Source: Allorhodopirellula solitaria
Lineage (GTDB): Bacteria; Planctomycetota; Planctomycetia; Pirellulales; Pirellulaceae
Reading direction: 5' to 3'
Assembly (NCBI RefSeq): GCF_007859855.1
Contig: NZ_SJPK01000004.1
Location: 482,322 to 546,321, forward strand
DNA length: 64,000 bases
Below are positions 17,394 to 25,654 of the stretch, piece after piece. Numbering within the stretch: the stretch's first letter is position 1; each line of letters starts with the position of its first letter. Made by a program: the position numbers and the translations under genes. The notes beneath the pieces are model-generated. The model did no database searches. It worked only from the letters and a program-made list of their open reading frames with translations, and was not told where the DNA came from.

Positions 17394-18698
17394 CTATCTG
17401 TCGCTGCTCGATTTGATGCTGATCAATTCCTGGGCAGTTTCAATGATAGCATCGCAGACCTCGTCGGCGACGTACACGCTGTAGTTATCCGCCGCGTCAA
17501 CGCAAACTGAAGACTTTGGATTGCATACTTGCCAGTTTTGACGGATTCCTATTCTTATTCCGGCGCACAGCATGTCGTCAGGAGCGTCTCTCAATAGATC
17601 ACGCTCGGCCTCTGTCAGTCCGCTCACCAGATAATAGGCGGCATCCTCAATCGTTTCCAGTTGATCGCTGGGCAGAAGTTCGGCACCCTGGTTTACAACT
17701 TGCACGTGTTCACGGGTATCTCTGCGTGTTTTCTGTCGGTGTTCCGAGTGGTGGCGCCTGCTCTCAGATCCACGATCGAGCTTGGTTGGCCCAGGACCCT
17801 CGACGCTATAGCTTAGCGGATCGTCGAACTCCAAAATGGGGGCGCGTGAGATTAGGAAAACTGCGCCAGCAGTTGTCACTGTGAAAATCAACGCAAAACC
17901 TGCAATAGAAATCCATCGCCTCGATGCTCCAAGGAGACCGAACGAGGAAGGATTGGCTAGCGACTCGTCACGAACGAGATTGGAGGATGTGTCACTCGAG
18001 CCAGGTCCACTACGAAATCCCAGATCAGAGCTCTCGGCTCGTGACAGATCGAAGTATATGGAATCGCTCGCAAGCATCGATTCATCGACACTATAGTCGA
18101 CAATATCACGCCGATTGATTCTCCCCGCTTCTCCCTCAGGTGATGCCGACGCGGTTTTCGGCTTGTCTGTCTTGGTCGACTCTCTCATAGGAAGAATCAA
18201 AGCATCAGACAGCGAGAACACGGGATTTGCAATCTGTTGTGAATCAAGAAACTCGTCGCCAGTTAGAATGCTGGTGCTGGATTTGAATTCATCGCCGGTA
18301 ACTAAAATGTGATCTGGATCCATCAGTACATCTGTGTGGGAGAGGTCTAGGCCTTCCATCACTCGATCGCTCCGCTCCAAGCTTATGCCGGCTATTGGTC
18401 CCGCCTTAGATGATGCCGGCGAAGAAGCTTCATCGCTCCTTGCGGTGTCGGTCGTAGCAAGTGCTGCGTCGACGCCGACGTTCGCTTGCGACTTCGAAGC
18501 TTTCTTCGGTACGAACGCAGTCCGCGATGCCACTCTTGAGTCCACCGTCTGCGATTTAGCTGAACCTTCCATTTCAGCCGACGGCAGCAGGCCAGTTTCT
18601 GGCGAGTCAGCCTCGCCCAAATAGGTGGTGACCTCGCCAGTAACCGTCCCTGAAAATGCCAGTGTGAGAAGGGTGTAGCAAGACCAGAATCTAAACAT
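17394..18698 (-). CDS. Secreted/membrane protein of unknown function
   Basis: A 434-aa protein I do not recognise. It starts with a likely signal peptide (MFRFWSCYTLLTLAFSGTVTG). A long polar, Ser/Asp-rich, low-complexity segment (about 30-260) follows, with a repeated TGDEFKSS/TGDEFLDS motif. Next come a membrane helix (about ISIAGFALIFTVTTAGAVFL), a basic/His-rich stretch (ESRRHHSEHRQKTRRD) and a compact C-terminal domain. The latter (AAYYLVSGLTEAERDLLRDA, then GIRIGIRQNW) vaguely resembles DUF6794-type domains; three Cys there could form a disulfide. Base composition is less GC-rich than neighbouring operons. The start at 18698 is supported by the signal peptide. It stands alone, with 2.2 kb of gene-free DNA upstream. 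Confidence 0.7.
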   Translation of the reverse strand: MFRFWSCYTLLTLAFSGTVTGEVTTYLGEADSPETGLLPSAEMEGSAKSQTVDSRVASRTAFVPKKASKSQANVGVDAALATTDTARSDEASSPASSKAGPIAGISLERSDRVMEGLDLSHTDVLMDPDHILVTGDEFKSSTSILTGDEFLDSQQIANPVFSLSDALILPMRESTKTDKPKTASASPEGEAGRINRRDIVDYSVDESMLASDSIYFDLSRAESSDLGFRSGPGSSDTSSNLVRDESLANPSSFGLLGASRRWISIAGFALIFTVTTAGAVFLISRAPILEFDDPLSYSVEGPGPTKLDRGSESRRHHSEHRQKTRRDTREHVQVVNQGAELLPSDQLETIEDAAYYLVSGLTEAERDLLRDAPDDMLCAGIRIGIRQNWQVCNPKSSVCVDAADNYSVYVADEVCDAIIETAQELISIKSSSDR

Positions 18699-20855
18699 TA
18701 CTTCCTCGTGAAGTTAAGTTGGTGTGTGTTGAAACGCAAAGAAAACGTAACTGAATATGTCGAATACTATCGGTCCCCGAACATTCTTCGGCGACAATAT
18801 ATACGAGCGAAATAAGTAAATAGGTGGATTCAATATGGCTGGAAGACAGCTGTCAATGAGAACGCAGTGGAACAAAACATGCAGATGATGGCCTGAAGAT
18901 TGGGTGGCTGGTTATGAAGCAGGCGGATCGAAATTCGGCCCTGCTGGAAACGCTCGCTTGATGCGAATCAGGCAACGATATGTTGGAGCGCACTGTTATG
19001 TTTTGTGTTGCATTAGCAGGTCCCCAATCTTTCGCATCCCGATACCCTTCTTTTTGTCGATCTAGCTGAATCAGTTCGTCCTAGTGTGGAGGTTTAGGTT
19101 AAGGTGAGCGCAAAGTTTTTCCCGTGTTTGCCAAGTTCGGGATCGAGGATCGCTCGCTGCTGGAGATCAGAAAGATCTGAACGGGAGGAGCTCAGTCGCT
19201 TGCTATGTGCTCGGGGTAAACCCATTGTTTCTCGTCTGAGCAGGATTAGGACAGAGCAGCGCGGCATGATGCACAACCATGAACTCTTCGGAGTCGGCTT
19301 TAGACTCATCCGAGTAGTACAGCTATGCGTCAGTGATGAGTCTTCTCGGCACAGTGATGATGGCGCGGCGTGCGATGAACATTTTTCCCATTGGTTTCCA
19401 TCGCTCAAGGCAACATGTCCAGTGGTGAGCTCATGATCTGGCCTAGCAAGTACGCACAGTTCAGACGCGTTGGAGTCAATGTGTCCGGCGGACAAGCTAA
19501 CTTGATAATGCGAGAGGTGCCCCGCCCCTGCATTGATGGAGTTGGCGAGCCGTTCATTTTTCGTGCCCTGGTGTTGTGCATCGAGGCCGAAAACATCCGC
19601 ATTAGCGATGCGTGTACAATTGATCATAAGTTTGTCTCGATGAAAGCATGAGTCGTCGTCCCAGTCAGGGGTTGACTTCATTGGGTTTAAGCGTCCCTTT
19701 AGGTTCTGGAGAGATGATGCCAATAGGGTATCCAGATACATCAAGTACCGACGGTTCGTGAATGTAGGCGAGAAGCGAACGGCCTCATGCCTAAGGAACC
19801 GATTGTCAATGACGATGATCGGTCTCATGGGGATTTACATTGCGATGTCGCTTTTTTCGGTTCTCTCCTGCGTCGTCCGTCGAGTAGTTTCCTATTTCGA
19901 GAGACATGGTCGCGATCTGCGTGTCACGCGGAAAACATCGTGGTACCGAAAAGTGAAGGATTCTGCACTCGCGACTGTCTCCACCGACCATGTCTCATCG
20001 CAACGAGCCGACTGGGTTGCCGATATGGCTGAGCAAGGAGTCGAGAACAAATCTGCCTAGTGATAGTCTGCTGGGTTCACCAGGTTCCGTTGGGCCGAGC
20101 ATCAGGGCATAGCAATCGGCCACAGTCCTGTGAGAACAAGGGGTAAGCAGTCTGTGGTGTGCACGAGAGACGCGTCGGCATGCGGAGCGACGAGGATTAG
20201 TGTTGAAGTCTGTAGAAGAAGTGAGCATTGCAGCACGCGGCGCACCGTCCTTTTCCGGCGGTATTTGCCGTGTCTACGCTACTGACCGTGAAATGCGTGC
20301 GTTTGTTGGTTTTCGATTAGGTGCTGTTCAGAGGGGCTCGCGACAGCAAGGGCTGCCTTTCGGCGGTGGGCGACAGTTGGCAGCGTCGGCCGCCTTCCTG
20401 CGTTGGGGATCGTTTGGACAACCGCAACGGCTACCGCAAGCTAGGGCACCGCCAAAATAGGCGTATCTGGAATCCGAGGATACGCCCGCCGGGTACGTGG
20501 TGAGTTCCGGTGAGTAGCCTGGATGAGCGAAAACTTGCACAGAGCTAGCAAACTTGCCGCTAGATTTTGCAAAAATCGTAGCGGTTTTGGCCGAGGAACG
20601 AGCGCGTTTTCAGTCAGCTCACAAAAAGTTTTAGACTTTTGCGTGGCAGTTTTGGGGTCTCCCCGTCTATATCGCTAGGAGCGGAGCATGAGATCACCCA
20701 AGTGCATTGAGCCGATGGCCTAAATGGCCGATGTCGATGCCGTATTGAAGTCATCTCACTGATGAGGGTCGTTTGTCGCGATTCTTTGCATCGCCGTTGA
20801 GAGTTTACGTAGTTTTGTCGTTAAAGCTTTGCGTTTTGCCAGGGAGACTGTCTAG
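18699..20855. other. 2.2-kb stretch without a confident gene
   Basis: Both strands carry only frames with no recognisable domain, poor start contexts and no operon support. The longest (19094-19828, leftward, 244 aa) is rich in Ser/His/Arg without periodic codon bias. A short hairpin (GGCGTATC/GATACGCC) sits at 20460-20486. Composition is lower in GC than the flanks. The region may be decayed DNA, hold regulatory RNA, or be insertion debris; nothing here is assigned. Confidence 0.5.
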
Positions 20856-20951
20856 GTGAAGAGGAAAGAACTGATCAGCGTCTTGGCGGAACCCTCAGTT
20901 CGCGTGCAGGCTTCTCGTAATCTGCGGGTCCGGAAAAAGGTGAAAAAATGA
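20856..20951 (+). CDS. Possible 31-aa basic leader ORF
   Basis: A GTG-initiated frame preceded by AGGGAGA at a fitting distance encodes a short, very basic peptide (ends NLRVRKKVKK). Its stop overlaps the ATG of the dockerin gene (ATGA), in a different reading frame. The layout suits translational coupling or a leader peptide, but a frame this short can be chance. Confidence 0.3.
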   Translation: MKRKELISVLAEPSVRVQASRNLRVRKKVKK

Positions 20952-22144
20952 CGAGAGGAAGAAGGGTTGGGTTGGGTGTGGAGCGATTGAGTGATCGCGT
21001 CTTGCTGGCTGCCGACGGGTGGAGCAGCGAGGTGTTGCGGCCGACAGACGACTCGGTTAGCTTGGAGAGCGCTGAGTACCTTAGATCACTTTCTGAACAG
21101 TTTAGCGTCTGGAAAGCAATCCAATCTCCGGAGCGTGGCGCGTCTGGTCACGCGATTTCGATGGAGTACAGCGGGTTCAATGCAAGTCTTGATCTGCGAT
21201 CCCTTGGTGGTCATTGGTCAAGTGCTGAAATTTTGGGCGGTGAGTCTTCGTTGGGTTCGACATTGCGGCTCCTCACGATTGAGGGCGACGCGAAAAACGA
21301 ACGTATCTATTACCGAAGTCCTGAGGGCGTATCAGGGACGGATGAGGTTTCAATTGTCGCCCGTGCGACGGATGGGCGGCTGCTTGTCGCGTCGATTCAC
21401 GTATCAGTGAATGATAAGGTCCTTGGCGATCTGTCGACCGATTCTCGCGAGCTCAATGGCGAAATCACAACAGTGATTGATTTTTCGGCAATCTCAGAGC
21501 CGGACACGCCAGATAGTTTCAGTTTGGCTGTCGCATACGATCCTGCGGTCGTTCGTCTTGTTGAGGTAACCATCGGCGATGCATACGAGACGTTGTCCGA
21601 ACACAGAGAGGTTCCCAGCGTTCCCGGTGCGGAGCTAGCTGCGATCGAACTCAATGGTAGTTCTGTCTACGGTCAAGGGGATGGGAAAATTGGCGAGTTA
21701 CAGTGGGAGAGGATAGCAGAAGGTGATCCAGCAATTCGACTTGAGCCATCCATCAGTTGGCGACTGCAAAGCGACGCTGGCGAGATTACTCCTCAAGTGG
21801 TTGCGACTGCAGCTCGATTCAAGCGTTCTGCCGACGTGGACGGCAATGGGGAAATCACAGCCTTGGACGCTCTCCAGGTTATCAATTCACTCGCCGAAAG
21901 CAGTTCGAGTACCACGTCCGGTCTCAAGGTGGTGGCTGATCTGTCAGGGCACCATCTGGCGAACGATGTCAACAGTGACGGTAAGGTTACGGCGTTGGAC
22001 GCGTTGATGATCATCAACATACTAGGGCAAGACACCACCGCTCATAGAGCGACTTTCCCGGTGCTGCCGTCGGGGTCGGTCGATCGTTTGTTTGCCAACC
22101 AGGGCGATCCAGATGATGAGCAAAGGTTGGACCGGCTCTTTTAG
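20948..22144 (+). CDS. LEPR-type secreted protein with cohesin-like region and dockerin
   Basis: A 398-aa protein. The basic N-terminus and GVERLSDRVLLAADGW match the LEPR-type export/anchoring signature of planctomycetes (usual form LExRxLLA). The middle part (FSLAVAYDPAVVRLVEVTIG) has the beta-rich look of a cohesin domain. The C-terminus carries two Ca-binding dockerin loops, DVDGNGEITALDAL and DVNSDGKVTALDAL, each followed by the typical helix (QVINSLAE; MIINILGQ). Cohesin-like and dockerin parts in one chain suggest self- or cross-assembly at the cell surface. The start at 20948 has AAAGG upstream. The polymer or partner it binds is not evident. Confidence 0.82.
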   Translation: MTRGRRVGLGVERLSDRVLLAADGWSSEVLRPTDDSVSLESAEYLRSLSEQFSVWKAIQSPERGASGHAISMEYSGFNASLDLRSLGGHWSSAEILGGESSLGSTLRLLTIEGDAKNERIYYRSPEGVSGTDEVSIVARATDGRLLVASIHVSVNDKVLGDLSTDSRELNGEITTVIDFSAISEPDTPDSFSLAVAYDPAVVRLVEVTIGDAYETLSEHREVPSVPGAELAAIELNGSSVYGQGDGKIGELQWERIAEGDPAIRLEPSISWRLQSDAGEITPQVVATAARFKRSADVDGNGEITALDALQVINSLAESSSSTTSGLKVVADLSGHHLANDVNSDGKVTALDALMIINILGQDTTAHRATFPVLPSGSVDRLFANQGDPDDEQRLDRLF

Positions 22145-22519
22145 GTTCATCCGACGGAAGCGTGCACAGAACACAGCGGAAGGTTTTTTGAGGCATGGCT
22201 CTCGTATCCAATGATCGTTCAGAAATGCGTCCCTGACGAACAAACTCTCGCCAGGGACCGACAACACCATTGGCGTACCGCTTTTGCAGGGAAACGCTGG
22301 CGACCGAGATATCCCTTGCCAAGCCAGCACCTCTGCAGAGCTCGGCTCCGTTTCTCCCGGCAGTGCCAGTCTAACATTGATAATCACATCCCACAAATAA
22401 ATCCTTGCATACTGGAGCCATGCCTTGAAAACCTCGGCCGCACGCTTCCGTCGGATGAGCCCTCTTTTAGACAGATCGCACTTGAGAATTACCCCGGCTT
22501 TTACCTAGAGCACAATACA
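22145..22519. other. Intergenic region between dockerin gene and next gene
   Basis: A 375-bp stretch. It holds an imperfect palindrome with GTCCCTG (22229-22235) and CAGGGAC (22252-22258) arms. The downstream gene's frame is open through part of it, but the residues encoded there are Arg/Pro-rich and unlike a secreted protein's start. I read it as 5' untranslated or promoter DNA. Confidence 0.4.
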
Positions 22520-23323
22520 ATGTTGCATCAGATATTACAGGTTGTCTTTGTCGTCGTATGTTTGTCGCACAGCGTGTCGGCAGGTAGCCCGGACCTAAAG
22601 CGGGTGTCCGCAGTAAAGGATGCAGGCGAACGCGAAGTCACCGTTGAGGATGTCAGGAAACTGTTGCTCAGGCAGCAGCTTCGGTGCCAACCTGGAACGA
22701 TTGGACGCGTGTCGCTGCTAGCATTCGACGAAGTTCGCAACGCTGTTGGTGTCAGCAAGCAAACTCATGAGCATCTCGCAGAGATGGTGAAAATGCTCCA
22801 AGAGAAATCACACCAAGAACTAGTCCAGCTGTCAGGAGGTTCGTCAGGCCGCCAGCGAGAGCTCACGGAAGCCGACGTCTTGACGGTCACGAAACTTGTG
22901 GAAGGATGGATGAAAGAGATTGACATTCAAGTGGAATCCATCGTTCCAGAAAGACCTCGAAGCGATCTGCTCGCAATCCAATTTGTATTGCTTGGGGCGG
23001 AGGTTTTTATCGATCCGGCGTTTCAGTCACATGTCAGTTGTTCCAAAAAAGAGCGTGCGGACATCGAAGAAGAGCGGAACCGCTTTTTGAACGAATATTT
23101 CGCGGTTAACGATCCGTTGTTACCCGTACCAGTTCCGGAGCTGGATGGCCAGTCTACAGTCGCTTTAGCGCAAGAATTAACGCGTCGCTTGACATCAACC
23201 TGCGATGCAGCGACCAAGCACGAGATCGATAAGTTGGAGACTCGTGGTGACGAACTAGTAAGTTTACTTGAGAGGCTGAGAGGTTCAGCTAGCTCATCGT
23301 TTGCAATCCCAGAAAAGGAGTAA
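22520..23323 (+). CDS. Secreted protein of unknown function, coiled-coil rich
   Basis: A protein of about 267 aa from ATG 22520, chosen because MLHQILQVVFVVVCLSHSVSAG is a clear signal peptide; the frame continues upstream without such features. The mature part is mostly charged and helix-prone (VGVSKQTHEHLAEMVKMLQEKSHQELVQL; ERADIEEERNRFLNEYF; HEIDKLETRGDELVSLLERL), suggesting helical bundles or coiled coil. It contains two lone Cys residues. I recognise no domain. It ends 4 bp before a dockerin gene's start at 23328 and presumably shares its transcript. Confidence 0.65.
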   Translation: MLHQILQVVFVVVCLSHSVSAGSPDLKRVSAVKDAGEREVTVEDVRKLLLRQQLRCQPGTIGRVSLLAFDEVRNAVGVSKQTHEHLAEMVKMLQEKSHQELVQLSGGSSGRQRELTEADVLTVTKLVEGWMKEIDIQVESIVPERPRSDLLAIQFVLLGAEVFIDPAFQSHVSCSKKERADIEEERNRFLNEYFAVNDPLLPVPVPELDGQSTVALAQELTRRLTSTCDAATKHEIDKLETRGDELVSLLERLRGSASSSFAIPEKE

Positions 23324-23327
23324 AGGT

Positions 23328-23819
23328 ATGAAGGTTTTTAGTTGTGTTTTGACATTGCTGGTCTGCTGCGGTTCAGCGTTTGGGGACGGTATTGATTGCG
23401 GCCCAGGCCATGGGTATGACGCCGATGGCGATTACTTTTTCAACGTGCAAGACGACGTCAACGCTGTCTTTGCGAAGATTGGCACCAGTGATCCGCAGGC
23501 AGATGTTAACGGTGACGGAACCGTCACAGCGTTGGATGCATTGCTGATCATCAACGCAGCAAATCGCAATTTGTTCCAACGCGATGGCAATCGGTTTGAT
23601 TGTAACGGTGATGGATACGTATCGGGGTTGGATGCTCTACACGTGTACAACCTTATTTCATTGTACACCAACGGCGGGTATCCACCACCAACGGACTTTC
23701 TTGTGTTTGAAAAGTGCAGCGATAGTTATGTTGATGTCGATGGCGATGAAGTACTTACGTATTCTGATTACCTCGCAGTGATCAATGAGCTGAACCGACT
23801 TGAATCCCTGAGGAATTAG
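23328..23819 (+). CDS. Small secreted dockerin-repeat protein
   Basis: A protein of about 163 aa starting at ATG 23328, 7 nt after a strong AAAGGAG site; MKVFSCVLTLLVCCGSAFGD is a signal peptide. The mature chain is little more than dockerin-type EF-hand loops: DVNGDGTVTALDAL, DCNGDGYVSGLDAL and a divergent DVDGDEVLTYSDYL, each with a helix of the LLIINAAN / HVYNLISL type. Four or five Cys residues may form disulfides. With no catalytic domain it may act as a scaffold or adaptor for cohesin-like partners such as the protein encoded at 20948. It shares orientation with, and closely follows, the preceding gene. Confidence 0.8.
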   Translation: MKVFSCVLTLLVCCGSAFGDGIDCGPGHGYDADGDYFFNVQDDVNAVFAKIGTSDPQADVNGDGTVTALDALLIINAANRNLFQRDGNRFDCNGDGYVSGLDALHVYNLISLYTNGGYPPPTDFLVFEKCSDSYVDVDGDEVLTYSDYLAVINELNRLESLRN

Positions 23820-23829
23820 GCAGCTTTAG

Positions 23830-23863
23830 GCGTGGTGGTCTAACCGGGCTACCACGCGTTTTC
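23830..23863. terminator. Terminator-like hairpin between convergent genes
   Basis: GCGTGGTGG and CTACCACGC pair (9 bp, one G-U) around a 10-nt loop, followed on the + strand by GTTTTC. It lies 10 bp after the dockerin gene stop and 13 bp before the end of the convergent LEPR gene, a good place for a shared terminator. Confidence 0.55.
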
Positions 23864-23875
23864 GGTGTCGCTCCG

Positions 23876-25654
23876 CTATCGATCGGTCGGTGGGAGTCCT
23901 GTCCCTGGTGAATTTTCGACTGATTGGTTCATCGCAAAGGGGGTCCGTTGATCGGGAAGTTTCTGGTCGGCTTCCGCTTGCTTTCTTTCGTGATGTGGAG
24001 CGGCATTTTCTGTCGAGGGAACAATTGCTCCCCAGTCGATAGCCGGTCTGTGGTGTTCTGGCGATGAGGTTTCCTCGTTGCTAGCAATGGCTTCGTCAAC
24101 GTTATCCTGCCACGGTTTTGCACTGTGATTGGGCGTCAAGATCTCAGCGATGTCGATGAAACCGTCTCGCTGAGGTGTGGCGTGCTCATTGGCAATAGAC
24201 TCCGCTGTGCCTCCGTTTGCGTGCCGCTGCGGGGAGATAACTTGAAGATGCAGCCGAAACCTTGATTGGAATGTTTCCACGAGCGCGCCTTCCAAGAACA
24301 GTGCGTCATCGTAGAACAATCCAGCGTGCTTTGATTGTCGCTTGCGACGCTCGTTTTCTGTTTCCTCTTTCTCAGACTCGCTGTCATTGGTGGACAGTGA
24401 GTCTGCTTGGTTCACTGGATTCGTGTCCTCGTTCGGTCCGTCGAGTTCACTCCAGTGGTCACTATAACTTTCTCCGTCTTCACGCCGTTCCGGCCCCCAC
24501 CAGTCATCCTCATCTCGCCATTTCGAATGTGAGTCTGGGTAGTCGTCTCGAAACGAAGGGATGTATGAAACTAGCGTAAAGGAATTCTCACCCGAAGCCT
24601 CGTGGGAAGCATCTCCCGAATTCGACACTACAGTCGCGGGCGGTGCAGGAGGTGGGGGATCAGTAGCTGAGTCGTTGGATGGATTAATCACGGGAGTGCT
24701 TGTGTTATCACTCGGATCGTCATTTGTTGGACTCGGCAGATCGAATGTCGGCGAATGGATGCTTTGAACGGGGACCGCGTCGCCAGAGCCAAATAGCAAC
24801 ACCGGATCATGTTGCAAGGTGGACGGCGCGACCTGGATACGGCTTGGCGCGTCCGTGCTGTCCACGACGAAAGGAGCTTCTAGCAAAAATTGCTCGGCAC
24901 CTCCGAATGCGGTTCCGCTGCTCGCGACTCCGCCCAGGTTTCGTAGGCATGATCCATCAATCTTCGGGTCGAATTCCCAGCTAGAAAAAGTCTCATTTAC
25001 TCGAACGCTTCCTGTCGGGTGAAGGTTCTCGCTAAACTCCAGATCCACCCAGGCTTGGTACAACCCGCCTTTCCCGTTGTCGGCTGGATTGACGGCCTTC
25101 GGATCACGCAGATCTTGCACGAAAACCTTGGCAAGGTACGTGCCTCCCGCTTCCACGGCATCGACAGGCCGGCCCTGCAGGTCGCGTATGTCAACGCGGA
25201 AGCGAACGATGGGCGTATCATTCAACTCCATCGTCGGCGGAACCGTTGGTCGTTTGGCAGGGAAATTGGCTCGAAATGGGGGGATTCGCTCTGGCATCTC
25301 CCTATCCCGGTGCGCATCGAGCTCATCGGCGGCGGTGTTCGTTTGGGGATCCGCGAGATACTCGACTCCGGCCTGCACAACCACAGCGTGTTGGCCTTGC
25401 ACATCGCGAATGTCAATCTGACCACCGGTGTTCTGGCTATCGCCCAAACTATTCAGCGAGGGAACTGGCGGTAGACTGACGAGCGAATCCTCGCGAGACT
25501 GGACGATTTGCTCCAATATTTCTTCGGCCTGCCGTGGGTCAAACTTGTTAGCCGCGATGTCGGCTTGCAGTTGCGCAAGCAGTTCGAACGGGTTGGCGGA
25601 CAGCGCGATACGAGGCTCCATCACCTCGAAACGTAGGATACGTATGTGACTCAT
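23876..25654 (-). CDS. LEPR-type secreted protein, third gene of sigma-kinase operon
   Basis: A 592-aa protein whose N-terminus RFEVMEPRIALSANPF is the planctomycetal LEPR export motif. Two similar segments (GGQIDIRDVQGQHAVVVQAG and RFRVDIRDLQGRPVDAVEAG) are followed by a beta-rich region (QAWVDLEFSENL; SWEFDPKIDG) that looks cohesin- or Ig-like. The C-terminal half is low complexity and polar (Pro/Asp/Ser/Glu). Its start overlaps the stop of the Ser/Thr kinase by 4 bp (ATGA), so it is translated with the kinase. A surface protein whose production is tied to a kinase and an ECF sigma factor is a recurring planctomycete arrangement. Its function is unknown. Confidence 0.75.
   Translation of the reverse strand: MSHIRILRFEVMEPRIALSANPFELLAQLQADIAANKFDPRQAEEILEQIVQSREDSLVSLPPVPSLNSLGDSQNTGGQIDIRDVQGQHAVVVQAGVEYLADPQTNTAADELDAHRDREMPERIPPFRANFPAKRPTVPPTMELNDTPIVRFRVDIRDLQGRPVDAVEAGGTYLAKVFVQDLRDPKAVNPADNGKGGLYQAWVDLEFSENLHPTGSVRVNETFSSWEFDPKIDGSCLRNLGGVASSGTAFGGAEQFLLEAPFVVDSTDAPSRIQVAPSTLQHDPVLLFGSGDAVPVQSIHSPTFDLPSPTNDDPSDNTSTPVINPSNDSATDPPPPAPPATVVSNSGDASHEASGENSFTLVSYIPSFRDDYPDSHSKWRDEDDWWGPERREDGESYSDHWSELDGPNEDTNPVNQADSLSTNDSESEKEETENERRKRQSKHAGLFYDDALFLEGALVETFQSRFRLHLQVISPQRHANGGTAESIANEHATPQRDGFIDIAEILTPNHSAKPWQDNVDEAIASNEETSSPEHHRPAIDWGAIVPSTENAAPHHERKQAEADQKLPDQRTPFAMNQSVENSPGTGLPPTDR

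Noticed and set aside
19094..19828. 244-codon leftward frame in the gene-poor region
   Set aside because: No domain, signal peptide, ribosome site or operon support; left as unresolved rather than called a gene.
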